55,051 nucleotides of DNA from Mesorhizobium sp. M1C.F.Ca.ET.210.01.1.1. GTDB lineage: Bacteria > Pseudomonadota > Alphaproteobacteria > Rhizobiales > Rhizobiaceae. The DNA lies in assembly GCF_004791585.1 (NCBI RefSeq), contig NZ_SRUU01000036.1, positions 1 to 55,051 of the forward strand, given 5' to 3'. Both the position numbers and the translations under genes were made by a program. The stretch's first letter is position 1, and the number at the start of each line of letters is the position of its first letter. Shown here one piece after another: positions 1 through 7,483 of the stretch. The notes under the pieces were generated by a model that worked only from the letters and a program-made list of their open reading frames with translations, searched no databases and was not told where the DNA came from.

Positions 1-114
1 TACACCGCACTCGCGGCCCGCTCCGGATCCAAGAAGCTTGCCATCGTCGCCGTCGCCAGAAAGCTCCTCGTCACCCTCAATGCCATCATTCGAGACAAAA
101 CCGCCTTCGCATGA
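1..114 (+). CDS. IS110-family transposase (recombinase), C-terminal 37 residues only
   Basis: Frame 1 is open from the first base and ends with TGA at 112-114. It encodes 37 residues ending KLLVTLNAIIRDKTAFA. The pattern lysine-lysine, hydrophobic stretch, RKLL, then LNAIIRD matches the usual C-terminus of the Transposase_20 domain of IS110 recombinases, the part after the catalytic serine. These enzymes are DEDD/serine recombinases that use an element-encoded bridge RNA to choose donor and target. The rest of the gene lies outside the window. Another DNA-binding protein is possible but less likely, given the repeat junction just downstream. Confidence 0.75.
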   Translation, partial: YTALAARSGSKKLAIVAVARKLLVTLNAIIRDKTAFA

Positions 115-125
115 ACACAGTTGCC
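1..125 (+). mobile_element. Right end of an IS110-family insertion sequence (truncated by window edge)
   Basis: The window opens inside an IS110-type transposase frame that stops at 112-114. Only about 10 bases separate that stop from dispersed-repeat sequence starting at the CC of 124-125. A very short non-coding right end, with the non-coding RNA at the left end, is typical of the IS110 subgroup as opposed to IS1111. The boundary is inferred: the sequence from 124 onward (CCATGCC...) continues a repeat found intact at 49243-49253, so the IS appears inserted after a CC core. Confidence 0.75.
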
Positions 126-256
126 ATGCCGTGACTTCGAAGCGCCGCGACAATGCAGAATTCTGCTCCGCTGCACTCTACGATCGAGGTAAAGGCATGG
201 ATCCCAGGGTCTTCACGACGGAGCTTCGCTCCTGCTCCGCCCTGGGATGACGACGT
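124..256. repeat. Dispersed composite palindromic repeat, right portion, interrupted by the IS
   Basis: The sequence runs CCATGCCGTGAC, a spacer, then GGCATGGATCCCAGGGTC (from 194) and a hairpin ending CTGGGATGACGAC. The GGCATGGATCC arm is the inverse of GGATCCATGCC. The same layout occurs complete at 49220-49412, and its left part occurs at 54874-54930. This is a rhizobial intergenic mosaic-type repeat. Its left arm is missing here because the IS110 element lies at its GGATCC/ATGCC point. Confidence 0.8.
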
Positions 257-273
257 TGCGTACCGCCCAAATG

Positions 274-298
274 AAAAAGGCGGCCGAAGCCGCCTTTC
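274..298 (-). terminator. Intrinsic terminator of rplS
   Basis: Read leftward, GGCGGC and GCCGCC (279-284 with 289-294) form a 6-bp GC stem closed by a TTCG tetraloop, followed by five T. It lies about 25 bp after the rplS stop codon. Confidence 0.9.
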
Positions 299-320
299 CA
301 AAGCAGTCTGTCGAAAAGTC

Positions 321-854
321 TTATTCGGCCGAAGCGGACTCGGCGGAAGCAGCCTCGGCTGCCTTCTTCTCGGCGGCGTCCTGCGCGGCCTTCTCAACGG
401 CCAGCGCCTCGGCGGCGGCGACCTTCTCGGCCTCGATGCGGGCGCGCTCGGCGGCCAAGGCGTCACGCTCCTCGTCGTTCAGCTTGCGGGCGCGCACGCC
501 GGTGTTTTCCGAGATGCGGGCCGACTTGCCGCGACGGTCGCGCAGGTAATAGAGCTTGGCGCGGCGCACCTTGCCGCGGCGCACGATCTCGACTCCCTCG
601 ACCATCGGCGAGTAGACCGGGAAAACGCGCTCGACGCCTTCGCCGTAGGAAATCTTGCGGACGGTGAAATTCTCCTGGAAGCCGGAGCCGGAACGGGCGA
701 TGACGACGCCCTCATAGGCCTGGACGCGGGTGCGGCTGCCTTCGGTGACGCGCACCTGGACGCGCACGGTGTCGCCGGGCTGGAATTCGGGCAGCTTGCG
801 CTTGGCTTCGATCTTGGCGGCCTGCTCGGCCTCGAGCTGACGGATGAGATCCAT
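321..854 (-). CDS. rplS: 50S ribosomal protein L19
   Basis: This is a 177-residue protein. Residues 1-115 are canonical L19 (start MDLIRQLEAEQ, then GDTVRVQV, EGVVIARSGSG, RRGKVRRAKLYYLR). L19 sits at the 30S-50S interface near bridge B8. Residues 120-177 form a charged Ala/Glu tail, a common extension in Rhizobiales. In most bacteria rplS is the last gene of rpsP-rimM-trmD-rplS. Here a permease gene on the other strand separates it from trmD, so it needs its own promoter in the 200 bp upstream. An intrinsic terminator follows it. Confidence 0.97.
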   Translation of the reverse strand: MDLIRQLEAEQAAKIEAKRKLPEFQPGDTVRVQVRVTEGSRTRVQAYEGVVIARSGSGFQENFTVRKISYGEGVERVFPVYSPMVEGVEIVRRGKVRRAKLYYLRDRRGKSARISENTGVRARKLNDEERDALAAERARIEAEKVAAAEALAVEKAAQDAAEKKAAEAASAESASAE

Positions 855-987
855 CTCAAAAATCCACTTCTTGTTCTTCCGACAGTCAGAGCGTCCTCGG
901 CTCGCCTTGCAGTTCCATCGACCGCTCGGCTATGCCCTTTGCCGTAGGCATCGGGCAGGGACGGCTACACCGCCATTGTTGACGGGT

Positions 988-1066
988 CCGGAAGATCGTT
1001 CTTCCGGTTCGGGCGGCCACATACAGCTATTTCGGCGCTTTGTCACGCCTTCGAGGCGTTTTTTGC
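988..1066 (+). promoter_or_regulatory. Hairpin plus intrinsic-terminator-like element between rplS and the permease gene
   Basis: The 306-bp gap 855-1160 must hold the leftward rplS promoter, which I could not pinpoint. It also has an 8-bp perfect hairpin (CCGGAAGA/TCTTCCGG, 988-1007). At 1045-1064 lies ACGCCT-TCG-AGGCGT followed by six T, a terminator for rightward transcription. No rightward gene ends here, so it may attenuate the permease transcript or end a short RNA. No other gene was seen in the gap. Confidence 0.5.
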
Positions 1067-1160
1067 GCCTATGGGACCATCATATCGCCGTCGTGCAGGG
1101 TTGCGCGAGCCTCGCAAGCTTCCTAAGCCGGGGAAAGTGTATCCCCCAGGCCTTCTCCCA

Positions 1161-1913
1161 ATGACTTTCTTCGATGCCGTCCTGCTCTTTGCCGCGGGTT
1201 TTGTCTCCGGCGCGGTGAATGCCGTCGCCGGCGGCGGCACCTTCGTCACCTTCGGCGCCATGACGCTGGTCGGCCTGCCGCCCATCGTCGCCAACGCTAC
1301 CTCCTCGGTGACGCAGTTTCCCGGCTACATCACCTCGACGCTCGCCTATCGTGACGACATCAGGCATTTCTGGCGCGGCGCCTTGCTGCTTTGCCTGATC
1401 TCGGCGCTCGGCGCGCTGGCCGGCTCGCTCATCCTGCTCGCGCTCTCCAACCCGTCCTTCCGCGCGCTCGTGCCGTGGCTGCTGATTGCCGCCACCGCGC
1501 TGTTCGCCGCCGGGCCGTGGCTCAAGCCAGAGGCCGGGCCGGAGCACCAGGCCTCGGTCGGCTCGCTGGCCGGATCGCTGGCGCAGTTCGCGACATCGGT
1601 CTATGGCGGCTTCTTCGGCGCCGGCATGGGCGTCATGATGCTCGCCACCCTCGGCCTGACCCAGGCCGGCGACTACCACAAGCTCAATGCGTTGAAGAAC
1701 ATGCTGGCCGTGGTCATTGCGGCCATCGCCATCCTCGTCTTCGTTTCGGGCGGCGTCGTCGCCTGGCCGCAGGCGATCGTCATGATCCCGGCCGGCGCGC
1801 TGGGCGGCTATGCCGGCGTCTGGATCGCCAAGCGCGTGCCGCAAGGCGTCGTGCGCGGCTTCGTGGTCGCGGTCGGCCTGTTCCTGGCCTTCTACTATTT
1901 CGCCAAGGGATGA
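1161..1913 (+). CDS. TauE/SafE-family sulfite/organic-anion exporter permease
   Basis: This is a 250-residue inner-membrane protein with about eight hydrophobic segments. The N-terminal half carries the family signature GxxSGxxxAVAGGGTFV (residues 13-29) and NATSSV. The second half repeats the pattern around GGFFGAGMGVMML. TauE/SafE proteins are predicted to export sulfite, sulfoacetate or related anions, and the substrate cannot be told here. I chose the ATG at 1161; an in-frame ATG at 1071 would add a non-hydrophobic stretch encoded across a terminator hairpin. The last 19 bp overlap the convergent trmD. It lies between trmD and rplS on the opposite strand, an unusual interruption of a ribosomal operon. 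Confidence 0.88.
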   Translation: MTFFDAVLLFAAGFVSGAVNAVAGGGTFVTFGAMTLVGLPPIVANATSSVTQFPGYITSTLAYRDDIRHFWRGALLLCLISALGALAGSLILLALSNPSFRALVPWLLIAATALFAAGPWLKPEAGPEHQASVGSLAGSLAQFATSVYGGFFGAGMGVMMLATLGLTQAGDYHKLNALKNMLAVVIAAIAILVFVSGGVVAWPQAIVMIPAGALGGYAGVWIAKRVPQGVVRGFVVAVGLFLAFYYFAKG

Positions 1914-2596
1914 GCGGCCGCCAATAGATCCGGCCTGCGCTCGCGGGTCAGCTTCTCAGCCTCCGCGCGCCGCCATTGCGCGATCTTCTTGTGGTTGCCG
2001 GAGATCAATACCTCGGGGATCTGCCTGCCCTCGAACTCCTGCGGCCGCGTGTAGTGCGGGTGCTCGAGCAGCCCGTTTTCGAAGCTTTCTTCCTCGCCCG
2101 AGACGGCATTGCCCATGACACCGGGCAGCAGTCGGACCACGGCGTCGAGCAGCACCAATGCCGCCGGCTCGCCGCCCGACAGGATGAAGTCGCCGATCGA
2201 GACTTCCTCCAGGCCGCGCGCCTCGATCAGCCGCTGGTCGACGCCCTCGAAGCGGCCGCACAGGATGACGGCGCCGGGGCCGGCGGCGAGTTCCCGCACA
2301 CGTGCTTGCATCAGCGGTTTTCCGCGCGGGCTCATCAACAGGCGCGGACGCGGATCGCCCGGCGGCGAGGCATGGTCGATGGCCTTGGCCAGCACATCGG
2401 CGCGCATCACCATGCCGGCGCCGCCGCCGGCCGGCGTGTCGTCGACGGTGCGATGCCTGTCGGTGGCGAAATCGCGGATCTGGATCGCTTCCAGAGACCA
2501 GGTGCCGGCCTCCAGCGCCCGGCCCGCAAGCGACAGGCCGAGCGCGCCCGGGAACATCTCGGGATAGAGCGTCAGCACCGAGGCGGCAAAACTCAC
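1895..2596 (-). CDS. trmD: tRNA (guanine-N1-)-methyltransferase
   Basis: This 233-residue SPOUT methyltransferase makes m1G37 in tRNAs with G36 and so prevents +1 frameshifting. Visible motifs are the N-terminal LTLYPEMFPG, the TPAGGGAGMVM loop (about residues 54-64), and the trefoil-knot SAM site LCGRFEGVDQR...SIGDFILSGGE. The start is GTG at 2596, overlapping the rimM TGA as GTGA, which indicates translational coupling. Its 3' end overlaps the TauE/SafE gene by 19 bp tail to tail. Length is normal. Confidence 0.98.
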   Translation of the reverse strand: MSFAASVLTLYPEMFPGALGLSLAGRALEAGTWSLEAIQIRDFATDRHRTVDDTPAGGGAGMVMRADVLAKAIDHASPPGDPRPRLLMSPRGKPLMQARVRELAAGPGAVILCGRFEGVDQRLIEARGLEEVSIGDFILSGGEPAALVLLDAVVRLLPGVMGNAVSGEEESFENGLLEHPHYTRPQEFEGRQIPEVLISGNHKKIAQWRRAEAEKLTRERRPDLLAAAHPLAK

Positions 2597-3189
2597 CGGT
2601 TGCCCCCGGCATCCTTCGGCCCGCGCGGCCGGCCTTTCGGATCGAAGCCGGAACGGCCTGGCGCCTCGCTTTCGTCGTCATCGACCAGCCCTGCCGCCAG
2701 TGGATCGACCTGGACGAAGCCGTCGGCGATCGACACATGCGGCACCGCGGCCTGGGTGAACGGGATCAGCACGCCCTTGCGGCCGGCGAGCGTGACATCG
2801 AGGATATCGCCGCCGCCGAAATTGTGCACGGCGACGACCCTGCCGATGACACCGGTATCGTCCCTGACCTCCAGGCCGATGAGGTCGGCATGGTAGAACT
2901 CGTCCTCCTCGCCGTCGTCCGGCAGCACCGAGCGATCGACGAACAGTTCGGTGCCGGCAAGCGCCTCGGCAGCGTTGCGGTCGCTGACGCCCTTGAAGCG
3001 CACCACCACCACCGTGCCGGCCGGCCTGATGTCGAGGATCTGGAAGGCGCGGCCATCCTTGGCGTAGAGCGGCCCGTAATCGGCGAGCGCCAGCGGATCG
3101 CCGGTGAAGGTTTTTACCCGCAATTCGCCCTTGATGCCGTGCGCGGCGCCGATCACGGCCATCTGGACAGGGTTCTGGGGCTTGGTCAT
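2593..3189 (-). CDS. rimM: 16S rRNA processing protein RimM
   Basis: This is a 198-residue assembly factor for the 30S head that binds ribosomal protein S19. The N-terminal RimM barrel starts VQMAVIGAAHGIKGELRVKTFTGDP, of which IGAAHGIKGELRVK is diagnostic. A PRC-barrel domain follows (EDEFYHADLIGLEV...GGGDILDV). The C-terminus is a disordered, charged, Gly/Arg-rich tail. AAAGGA lies about 9 bp before the ATG. It heads a two-gene rimM-trmD unit. The expected upstream partner rpsP is absent and found at 47.3 kb, so a promoter must lie in the 97-bp divergent gap before xerC. Confidence 0.96.
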   Translation of the reverse strand: MTKPQNPVQMAVIGAAHGIKGELRVKTFTGDPLALADYGPLYAKDGRAFQILDIRPAGTVVVVRFKGVSDRNAAEALAGTELFVDRSVLPDDGEEDEFYHADLIGLEVRDDTGVIGRVVAVHNFGGGDILDVTLAGRKGVLIPFTQAAVPHVSIADGFVQVDPLAAGLVDDDESEAPGRSGFDPKGRPRGPKDAGGNR

Positions 3190-3286
3190 CGGTGCAAATC
3201 CTTTGACTTGCTCTAGCCCTCTGCCGTTGTCATTTCAATGATCGCCTCTTCACCGCTTCCTAACCAGCCCGGCGGAGAATGCCGCC

Positions 3287-4225
3287 ATGCAGGAATTCCT
3301 CATCCCGGCGAAGCCCGACCTCCAGGCGGCGCGCGAAAGCTGGCTGAAGATGCTGGCGCGCGAGCGCCGGCTGTCGCCGGAGACGGTCGAAGCCTATGAG
3401 CGCGACACGCGCCAGTTCCTGCATTTCTTGACCGGACATTGCGGCGGACCGCCCGGCATCCCCGAGATCGCCGAGCTGCGGCCGGCCGATCTGCGCGGTT
3501 TCCTCGCCGCGCGCCGCAACGCCGGCGCCGGCGCCCGCACGCTTGGCCGGGGTCTCGCCGGCATCCGCTCGCTGCTGCGCTTTCTCGAACGGCGCGGCCT
3601 CGTCAACGCCGCCGGTGCGGCGGCGCTGCGCGCGCCGCGCCAGCCGAAATCGCTACCCAAGCCGTTGACGGCGAGCGATGCGAAACAGGTCGTTGGCGTG
3701 GAAGGGCAGCGCGCGGAAGAGCCATGGATCGCCGCTCGCAACGCCGCCGTGCTGACGCTGCTCTATGGCTCCGGCCTGCGCATCTCGGAAGCGCTTGGGC
3801 TCACCGGCGCAGATCTCGCCAGCGAGGCCGACGCCGTGCTGCGCGTCACCGGCAAGGGCGGCAAGACAAGATTGGTTCCGGTGCTGCCCGTGGCGCTGCG
3901 CGCGGTCGCCGAATACCGCCGGCTCTGTCCCTTCCATATCGAGCCCAAGGGGCTGTTGTTCCGCGGCGCGCGCGGAGGACCGCTGAACCCGGCGATCGTC
4001 CAGCGCGAGATGGCGAAGCTGCGCTCGGCGCTGAACCTGCCGGACACCGCGACGCCGCATGCCTTGCGCCATTCCTTCGCCACGCATCTGCTTGGCCGCG
4101 GCGGCGACCTGCGCACCATCCAGGAGCTGCTCGGCCATGCCAGCCTGTCGACCACGCAGGTCTATACCGGCGTCGACACGGCCAGGCTGCTCGACATCTA
4201 CGAGCGGGCGCATCCGCGAGCGTGA
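3287..4225 (+). CDS. xerC: Tyrosine recombinase XerC (chromosome dimer resolution)
   Basis: This 312-residue protein has an N-terminal SAM-like core-binding domain (about 15-110) and a C-terminal catalytic domain. The full catalytic set is visible: R165 (GSGLRISEAL), a lysine in GKGGKTR (190/193), H258-x-x-R261 (PHALRHSFATH), H284 (LLGHASLSTTQ) and the nucleophile Y293. With XerD it acts at dif to resolve chromosome dimers. XerC rather than XerD is inferred from overall similarity and its closeness to lpd, so the paralogue assignment is less certain than the family. It is divergent from rimM. Confidence 0.9.
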   Translation: MQEFLIPAKPDLQAARESWLKMLARERRLSPETVEAYERDTRQFLHFLTGHCGGPPGIPEIAELRPADLRGFLAARRNAGAGARTLGRGLAGIRSLLRFLERRGLVNAAGAAALRAPRQPKSLPKPLTASDAKQVVGVEGQRAEEPWIAARNAAVLTLLYGSGLRISEALGLTGADLASEADAVLRVTGKGGKTRLVPVLPVALRAVAEYRRLCPFHIEPKGLLFRGARGGPLNPAIVQREMAKLRSALNLPDTATPHALRHSFATHLLGRGGDLRTIQELLGHASLSTTQVYTGVDTARLLDIYERAHPRA

Positions 4226-4312
4226 AAGCCCGGACGTCGTCATTACCGCACCGGAAACAATTTCACCCCTCGGTTAACGGTTTTGCCGCTTTTTGGGCCT
4301 AAGAAGCTACGC

Positions 4313-5374
4313 ATGAAACGCGTCATCGCCATTGCCGACCGCGCGGCTCTCGTCTCGTTGAAGCTGCTGGCAGCGCTCAACGTGCTTTTTTTCCTGTCGT
4401 TCCTGATCGTCCTGCTGCTGGCCGGCAGGGCGCATGCCGAGACTGCCACCTGCGCCGGCGGCGATCTGCTGGCAAGCCTCGCAAAGAGTGATCCCACCGC
4501 CTTCAAGAAGGTCGAGGCCGAGGCCGCCGCGGTTCCGAACGGCAAGGGTCTTTTGTGGAAGCTGGAGAAACCAGGCGAAAGGCCGTCCTTCCTGTTCGGC
4601 ACCATGCACATCACCGACCAGCGTGTCACAACGCTGCCGGCCGCGGCGCAGAAGGCCTATGACGGCGCCGACACCGTCATCATCGAGACGACCGACGCCC
4701 TCGACAAGGCCAAGATGATGGCTGCCATGGCCGCCGAGCCTGGCCTGATGATGTTCACCGACAACACGACGCTGACCTCGCTGCTGTCGCCCGAGGACGC
4801 CGCGGTGCTGAACAAGGGGCTCGACGCGCGCGGCATTCCGCCCCTGACCGTCGCCAAGATGAAGCCGTGGATCCTGTCGGCCATGGTGGCGCTGCCGGCC
4901 TGCGAGGTGGCGCGCCAGACCGCCGGCGCGCCGGTGCTGGATGTCAAGCTGGCCTCCGACGCCAAAGCCTCCGGCAAGGACGTCGAGGGACTGGAAACCG
5001 CTGTCGACCAGTTGCGCGCCATGGCCTCGCTGCCACTTTCGTACCACATGAAGGGGCTGGTCGAGACGCTGAAGCTCGGCGACAAGGTGAACGACGTCAA
5101 CGAAACCATGATCGTGCTCTACCAGCGTGGCGAGGTCGGTATGTTCTGGCCGCTGTTCCGCGTCGTGCTGCCCGACGCCGCGGATGAGGCTGGCTATGCC
5201 GCCTTCGAGCAGACCATGATCACCAGCCGCAACAAAGTGATGGTGGAGCACGCCGAGCCAATTCTGGCCAGGGGCAACGCTTTCATGGCCGTCGGCGCGC
5301 TGCATCTGCCCGGCCCTGACGGACTGGTCGAAGATTTCCGCAAGGCGGGGTATACTGTTACCGCCGTCAACTGA
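4313..5374 (+). CDS. TraB/GumN-family protein, secreted or membrane-anchored
   Basis: This 353-residue protein has a strongly hydrophobic segment at about residues 12-38, ending AGRAHA, so either a signal peptide or an anchor. The TraB/GumN domain follows: LFGTMHITDQRV with its conserved GxxH, a hydrophobic strand with ETTDALDK, then IMVxYxRGE-like and EPILARGNAFMAVGALHLPG at the C-terminus with the second conserved GALHLPG. The family resembles the TIKI metalloprotease fold, but its bacterial role is unclear. The ATG at 4313 places the signal segment correctly; an ATG at 4283 would add ten non-hydrophobic residues. Confidence 0.88.
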   Translation: MKRVIAIADRAALVSLKLLAALNVLFFLSFLIVLLLAGRAHAETATCAGGDLLASLAKSDPTAFKKVEAEAAAVPNGKGLLWKLEKPGERPSFLFGTMHITDQRVTTLPAAAQKAYDGADTVIIETTDALDKAKMMAAMAAEPGLMMFTDNTTLTSLLSPEDAAVLNKGLDARGIPPLTVAKMKPWILSAMVALPACEVARQTAGAPVLDVKLASDAKASGKDVEGLETAVDQLRAMASLPLSYHMKGLVETLKLGDKVNDVNETMIVLYQRGEVGMFWPLFRVVLPDAADEAGYAAFEQTMITSRNKVMVEHAEPILARGNAFMAVGALHLPGPDGLVEDFRKAGYTVTAVN

Positions 5375-5505
5375 GTCGTCTGGCGGCTGGGGAGCGGAAA
5401 ACGCCGGTTTTTCAGCGCTTTCCGTCCGCCGGCGTGAAACCGAAAGCGGGATCGCGCGTTGATGGCTGTTGATTGAAGCCTTTCATTTCAAGGAGGACAC
5501 GTTTC

Positions 5506-5841
5506 ATGGCGAACCCTAACGACCCCTTCACCCCTCCGAGCACGCCTCCCTCGTCGGGTGGCGGCGGCAGCGGGTGGCTGATCGCCCTTGTTGTCATTAT
5601 CCTGGCCATTGTTGCGTATTATGTTTTTGGCAGAAGCGGCGGCGAGAAGGCCCCGGCGCCCGCCGAGCCGCCGGCAGCCAGCACGCCCGCTCCGGCGCCT
5701 GCGCCTGCTGAACCGGCGCCGGCAACGCCTGCCCCGGCGCCCGCGCCTGCCCCGGCGCCCGCGCCTGCACCAGCTCCCGCGCCTGAACCGGCACCGGCCC
5801 CCGCTCCTGCACCTGCACCGGCACCTGCGCCGTCTCCGTGA
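5506..5841 (+). CDS. Small single-span membrane protein with Pro/Ala-rich tail
   Basis: This is a 111-residue protein. Residues 1-22 are Pro/Ser/Gly-rich, 23-44 form one transmembrane helix (WLIALVVIILAIVAYYVF), and from about 48 to the end it is almost pure Ala/Pro in (AP)n units with a few Glu. AAGGAGGA lies 8 bp before the ATG, a near-perfect ribosome binding site. The tail looks like a periplasmic spacer of the kind that spans the envelope or cell wall. No enzyme domain is visible and function is unknown. The repetitive tail is likely length-variable between strains. It ends at a strong terminator. Confidence 0.8.
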   Translation: MANPNDPFTPPSTPPSSGGGGSGWLIALVVIILAIVAYYVFGRSGGEKAPAPAEPPAASTPAPAPAPAEPAPATPAPAPAPAPAPAPAPAPAPEPAPAPAPAPAPAPAPSP

Positions 5842-5863
5842 TCAGGCTATAGCTCAACGACGA

Positions 5864-5893
5864 ACGGCCCGCCGAAAGGCGGGCCGTCTTGTT
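5864..5893 (+). terminator. Intrinsic terminator after the Pro/Ala-rich gene
   Basis: ACGGCCCGCC and GGCGGGCCGT pair over 10 bp around a GAAA tetraloop (5864-5887), followed by CTTGTTT. Confidence 0.85.
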
Positions 5894-5912
5894 TGGGGCT
5901 GTGCCCTGGCCG

Positions 5913-6052
5913 AGGCCTTTTCAGAAAGCCGCTCCGGTGAGTCAGCTGGCGTGGCTTTCGAGAACCGGAGCGGAGCGTACTTAAAGTACGTGAGCACCGG
6001 AAGCGCAGAAAACCGCGCCAGATGGCCGCCGGAGTGGGTTTATGAAAGGCCT
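5913..6052. repeat. 140-bp palindromic element abutting the lpd stop codon
   Basis: The outer arms AGGCCTTTTC... and ...GAAAGGCCT, the middle arms CTGGCG/CGCCAG and CCGGAGCG/CACCGGAAG, and a central GTACTTAAAGTAC all share a centre near 5982. The whole element could therefore fold as one long hairpin. It ends exactly one base before the lpd stop codon, so it may serve as the 3' end of the TCA operon mRNA. The pattern resembles rhizobial palindromic MITE-like elements. Confidence 0.7.
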
Positions 6053-7459
6053 CTAAATGTGGATCGGCTTGAAGAAGGTGGCCAATGCCGCTTCCTTCAC
6101 CGCCTCCGACATCGTCGGATGCGCGTGGCAGGTGCGGGCGAGGTCTTCCGAGGAGCCGCCGAATTCCATCAGCACCGCCGCCTCGTGGATCATCTCGCCG
6201 GCGCCGAAGCCGACGATGTGGACGCCGAGCACCCGGTCGCTTGCCTTGTCGGCCAGGATCTTCACGAAGCCGTCGGTGTGCAGCATGGCGCGCGCCCGGC
6301 CATTGGCGCTAAACGGGAACTTTCCGACCTTGTAGTCGATGCCGGCCTTCTTGAGCTCTTCTTCGGTCTTGCCGACTGAGGCGATCTCGGGGCTGGTATA
6401 GACGACGCTCGGGATGACGTCATAATTCACATGGCCGGCCTCGCCTGCGATCATCTCGGCCACCGCCACGCCCTCGTCCTCGGCCTTGTGCGCCAGCATC
6501 GGCCCGGCGATGACGTCGCCGATGGCATAGATGCCAGGCACGCTGGTCCTCAAATGCGCATCGGTCTTGACCCGGGCGCGCTCGTCCATCTCGACGCCCG
6601 CTTCCTTCAAGCCGAGGCTGTCGGCATAGGGGCGGCGTCCGGTCGCGACCAGCACCACGTCCGCCTCGATCGTTTCGGCCGCGCCGCCCTTCACCGGCTC
6701 GAAGGTGACGCTGGCGCCCTTCTTGGTCTTGGCGGCGCCAGTGACCTTGGCGCCGAGCCTGAATTCGAAACCCTGCTTGGACAAGAGCCGCTGGAACTGT
6801 TTCGACACCTCGCCGTCCATGCCGCCGAGGATGCTGTCGAGGAACTCGACGACCGTGACCTTGGCGCCGAGCCGCGCCCAGACCGAGCCGAGCTCCAGCC
6901 CGATGACGCCGCCGCCGACCACTATGAGATGGCCGGGCACCTTAGCCAGCGACAGCGCACCGGTCGAAGAAACGATCACCTTCTCGTCGAAATCGACCTT
7001 GACGCCCGGAATACCGGCGACGTCGGAACCAGTGGCGATGACGATGTTCTTGGTCTCGATCTCCTCGACCTTGCCGTCCTCGCCCGTCACCGAGACCTTG
7101 CCGGCGGCAATCACCTTGCCGGTGCCGCGGAAAGTGTCGATCTTGTTCTTCTTGAACAGGAAGGCGACGCCGCTGACGTTCGAGGCGACCGTCGCATCCT
7201 TGTGCGCCATCATCTTCTTGAGGTTGAGCTTCGGCGCGCCGACCTCGACGCCCAGCGTGTCGAAGGAATGCGCAGCTTCGGCGAACATCTCCGAGGCATG
7301 CAGCAGCGCCTTCGACGGGATGCAGCCGATGTTGAGGCAGGTGCCGCCGAAGGTGGCATCCTTCTCGACCACCGCCGTCTTCAGGCCGAGCTGCGCCGCC
7401 TTGATGGCGCAGACATAGCCGCCCGGTCCCGATCCGATGATAACGACGTCATAAGCCAT
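6053..7459 (-). CDS. lpdA: Dihydrolipoamide dehydrogenase (E3 of 2-oxoglutarate dehydrogenase)
   Basis: This 468-residue flavoprotein disulfide reductase reoxidises the lipoyl groups of the E2 subunit and passes electrons through FAD to NAD. The FAD-binding GSGPGGY lies at 9-15, the redox-active pair is C41/C46 in GGTCLNIGCIPSK, the NAD-binding VVGGGVIGLELGSVW is near residue 180, and the C-terminal HAHPTMSEAVKEAAL carries the catalytic His-Glu pair. AAGGA precedes the ATG. It is the last gene of the mdh-suc-lpd operon. The linkage implies the 2-oxoglutarate complex, although such E3 enzymes can serve other complexes. Confidence 0.97.
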   Translation of the reverse strand: MAYDVVIIGSGPGGYVCAIKAAQLGLKTAVVEKDATFGGTCLNIGCIPSKALLHASEMFAEAAHSFDTLGVEVGAPKLNLKKMMAHKDATVASNVSGVAFLFKKNKIDTFRGTGKVIAAGKVSVTGEDGKVEEIETKNIVIATGSDVAGIPGVKVDFDEKVIVSSTGALSLAKVPGHLIVVGGGVIGLELGSVWARLGAKVTVVEFLDSILGGMDGEVSKQFQRLLSKQGFEFRLGAKVTGAAKTKKGASVTFEPVKGGAAETIEADVVLVATGRRPYADSLGLKEAGVEMDERARVKTDAHLRTSVPGIYAIGDVIAGPMLAHKAEDEGVAVAEMIAGEAGHVNYDVIPSVVYTSPEIASVGKTEEELKKAGIDYKVGKFPFSANGRARAMLHTDGFVKILADKASDRVLGVHIVGFGAGEMIHEAAVLMEFGGSSEDLARTCHAHPTMSEAVKEAALATFFKPIHI

Positions 7460-7483
7460 GAGACTATCCTTCTTATCCGGCCT

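Noticed and set aside
981..1010. GTCCGGAAG near 986 as a possible 4.5S (SRP) RNA core
   Set aside because: The conserved 4.5S sequence continues GAAGCAGCC after GGTCCGGAAGG; here it turns into ATCGTTCTTCCGG, a simple hairpin.
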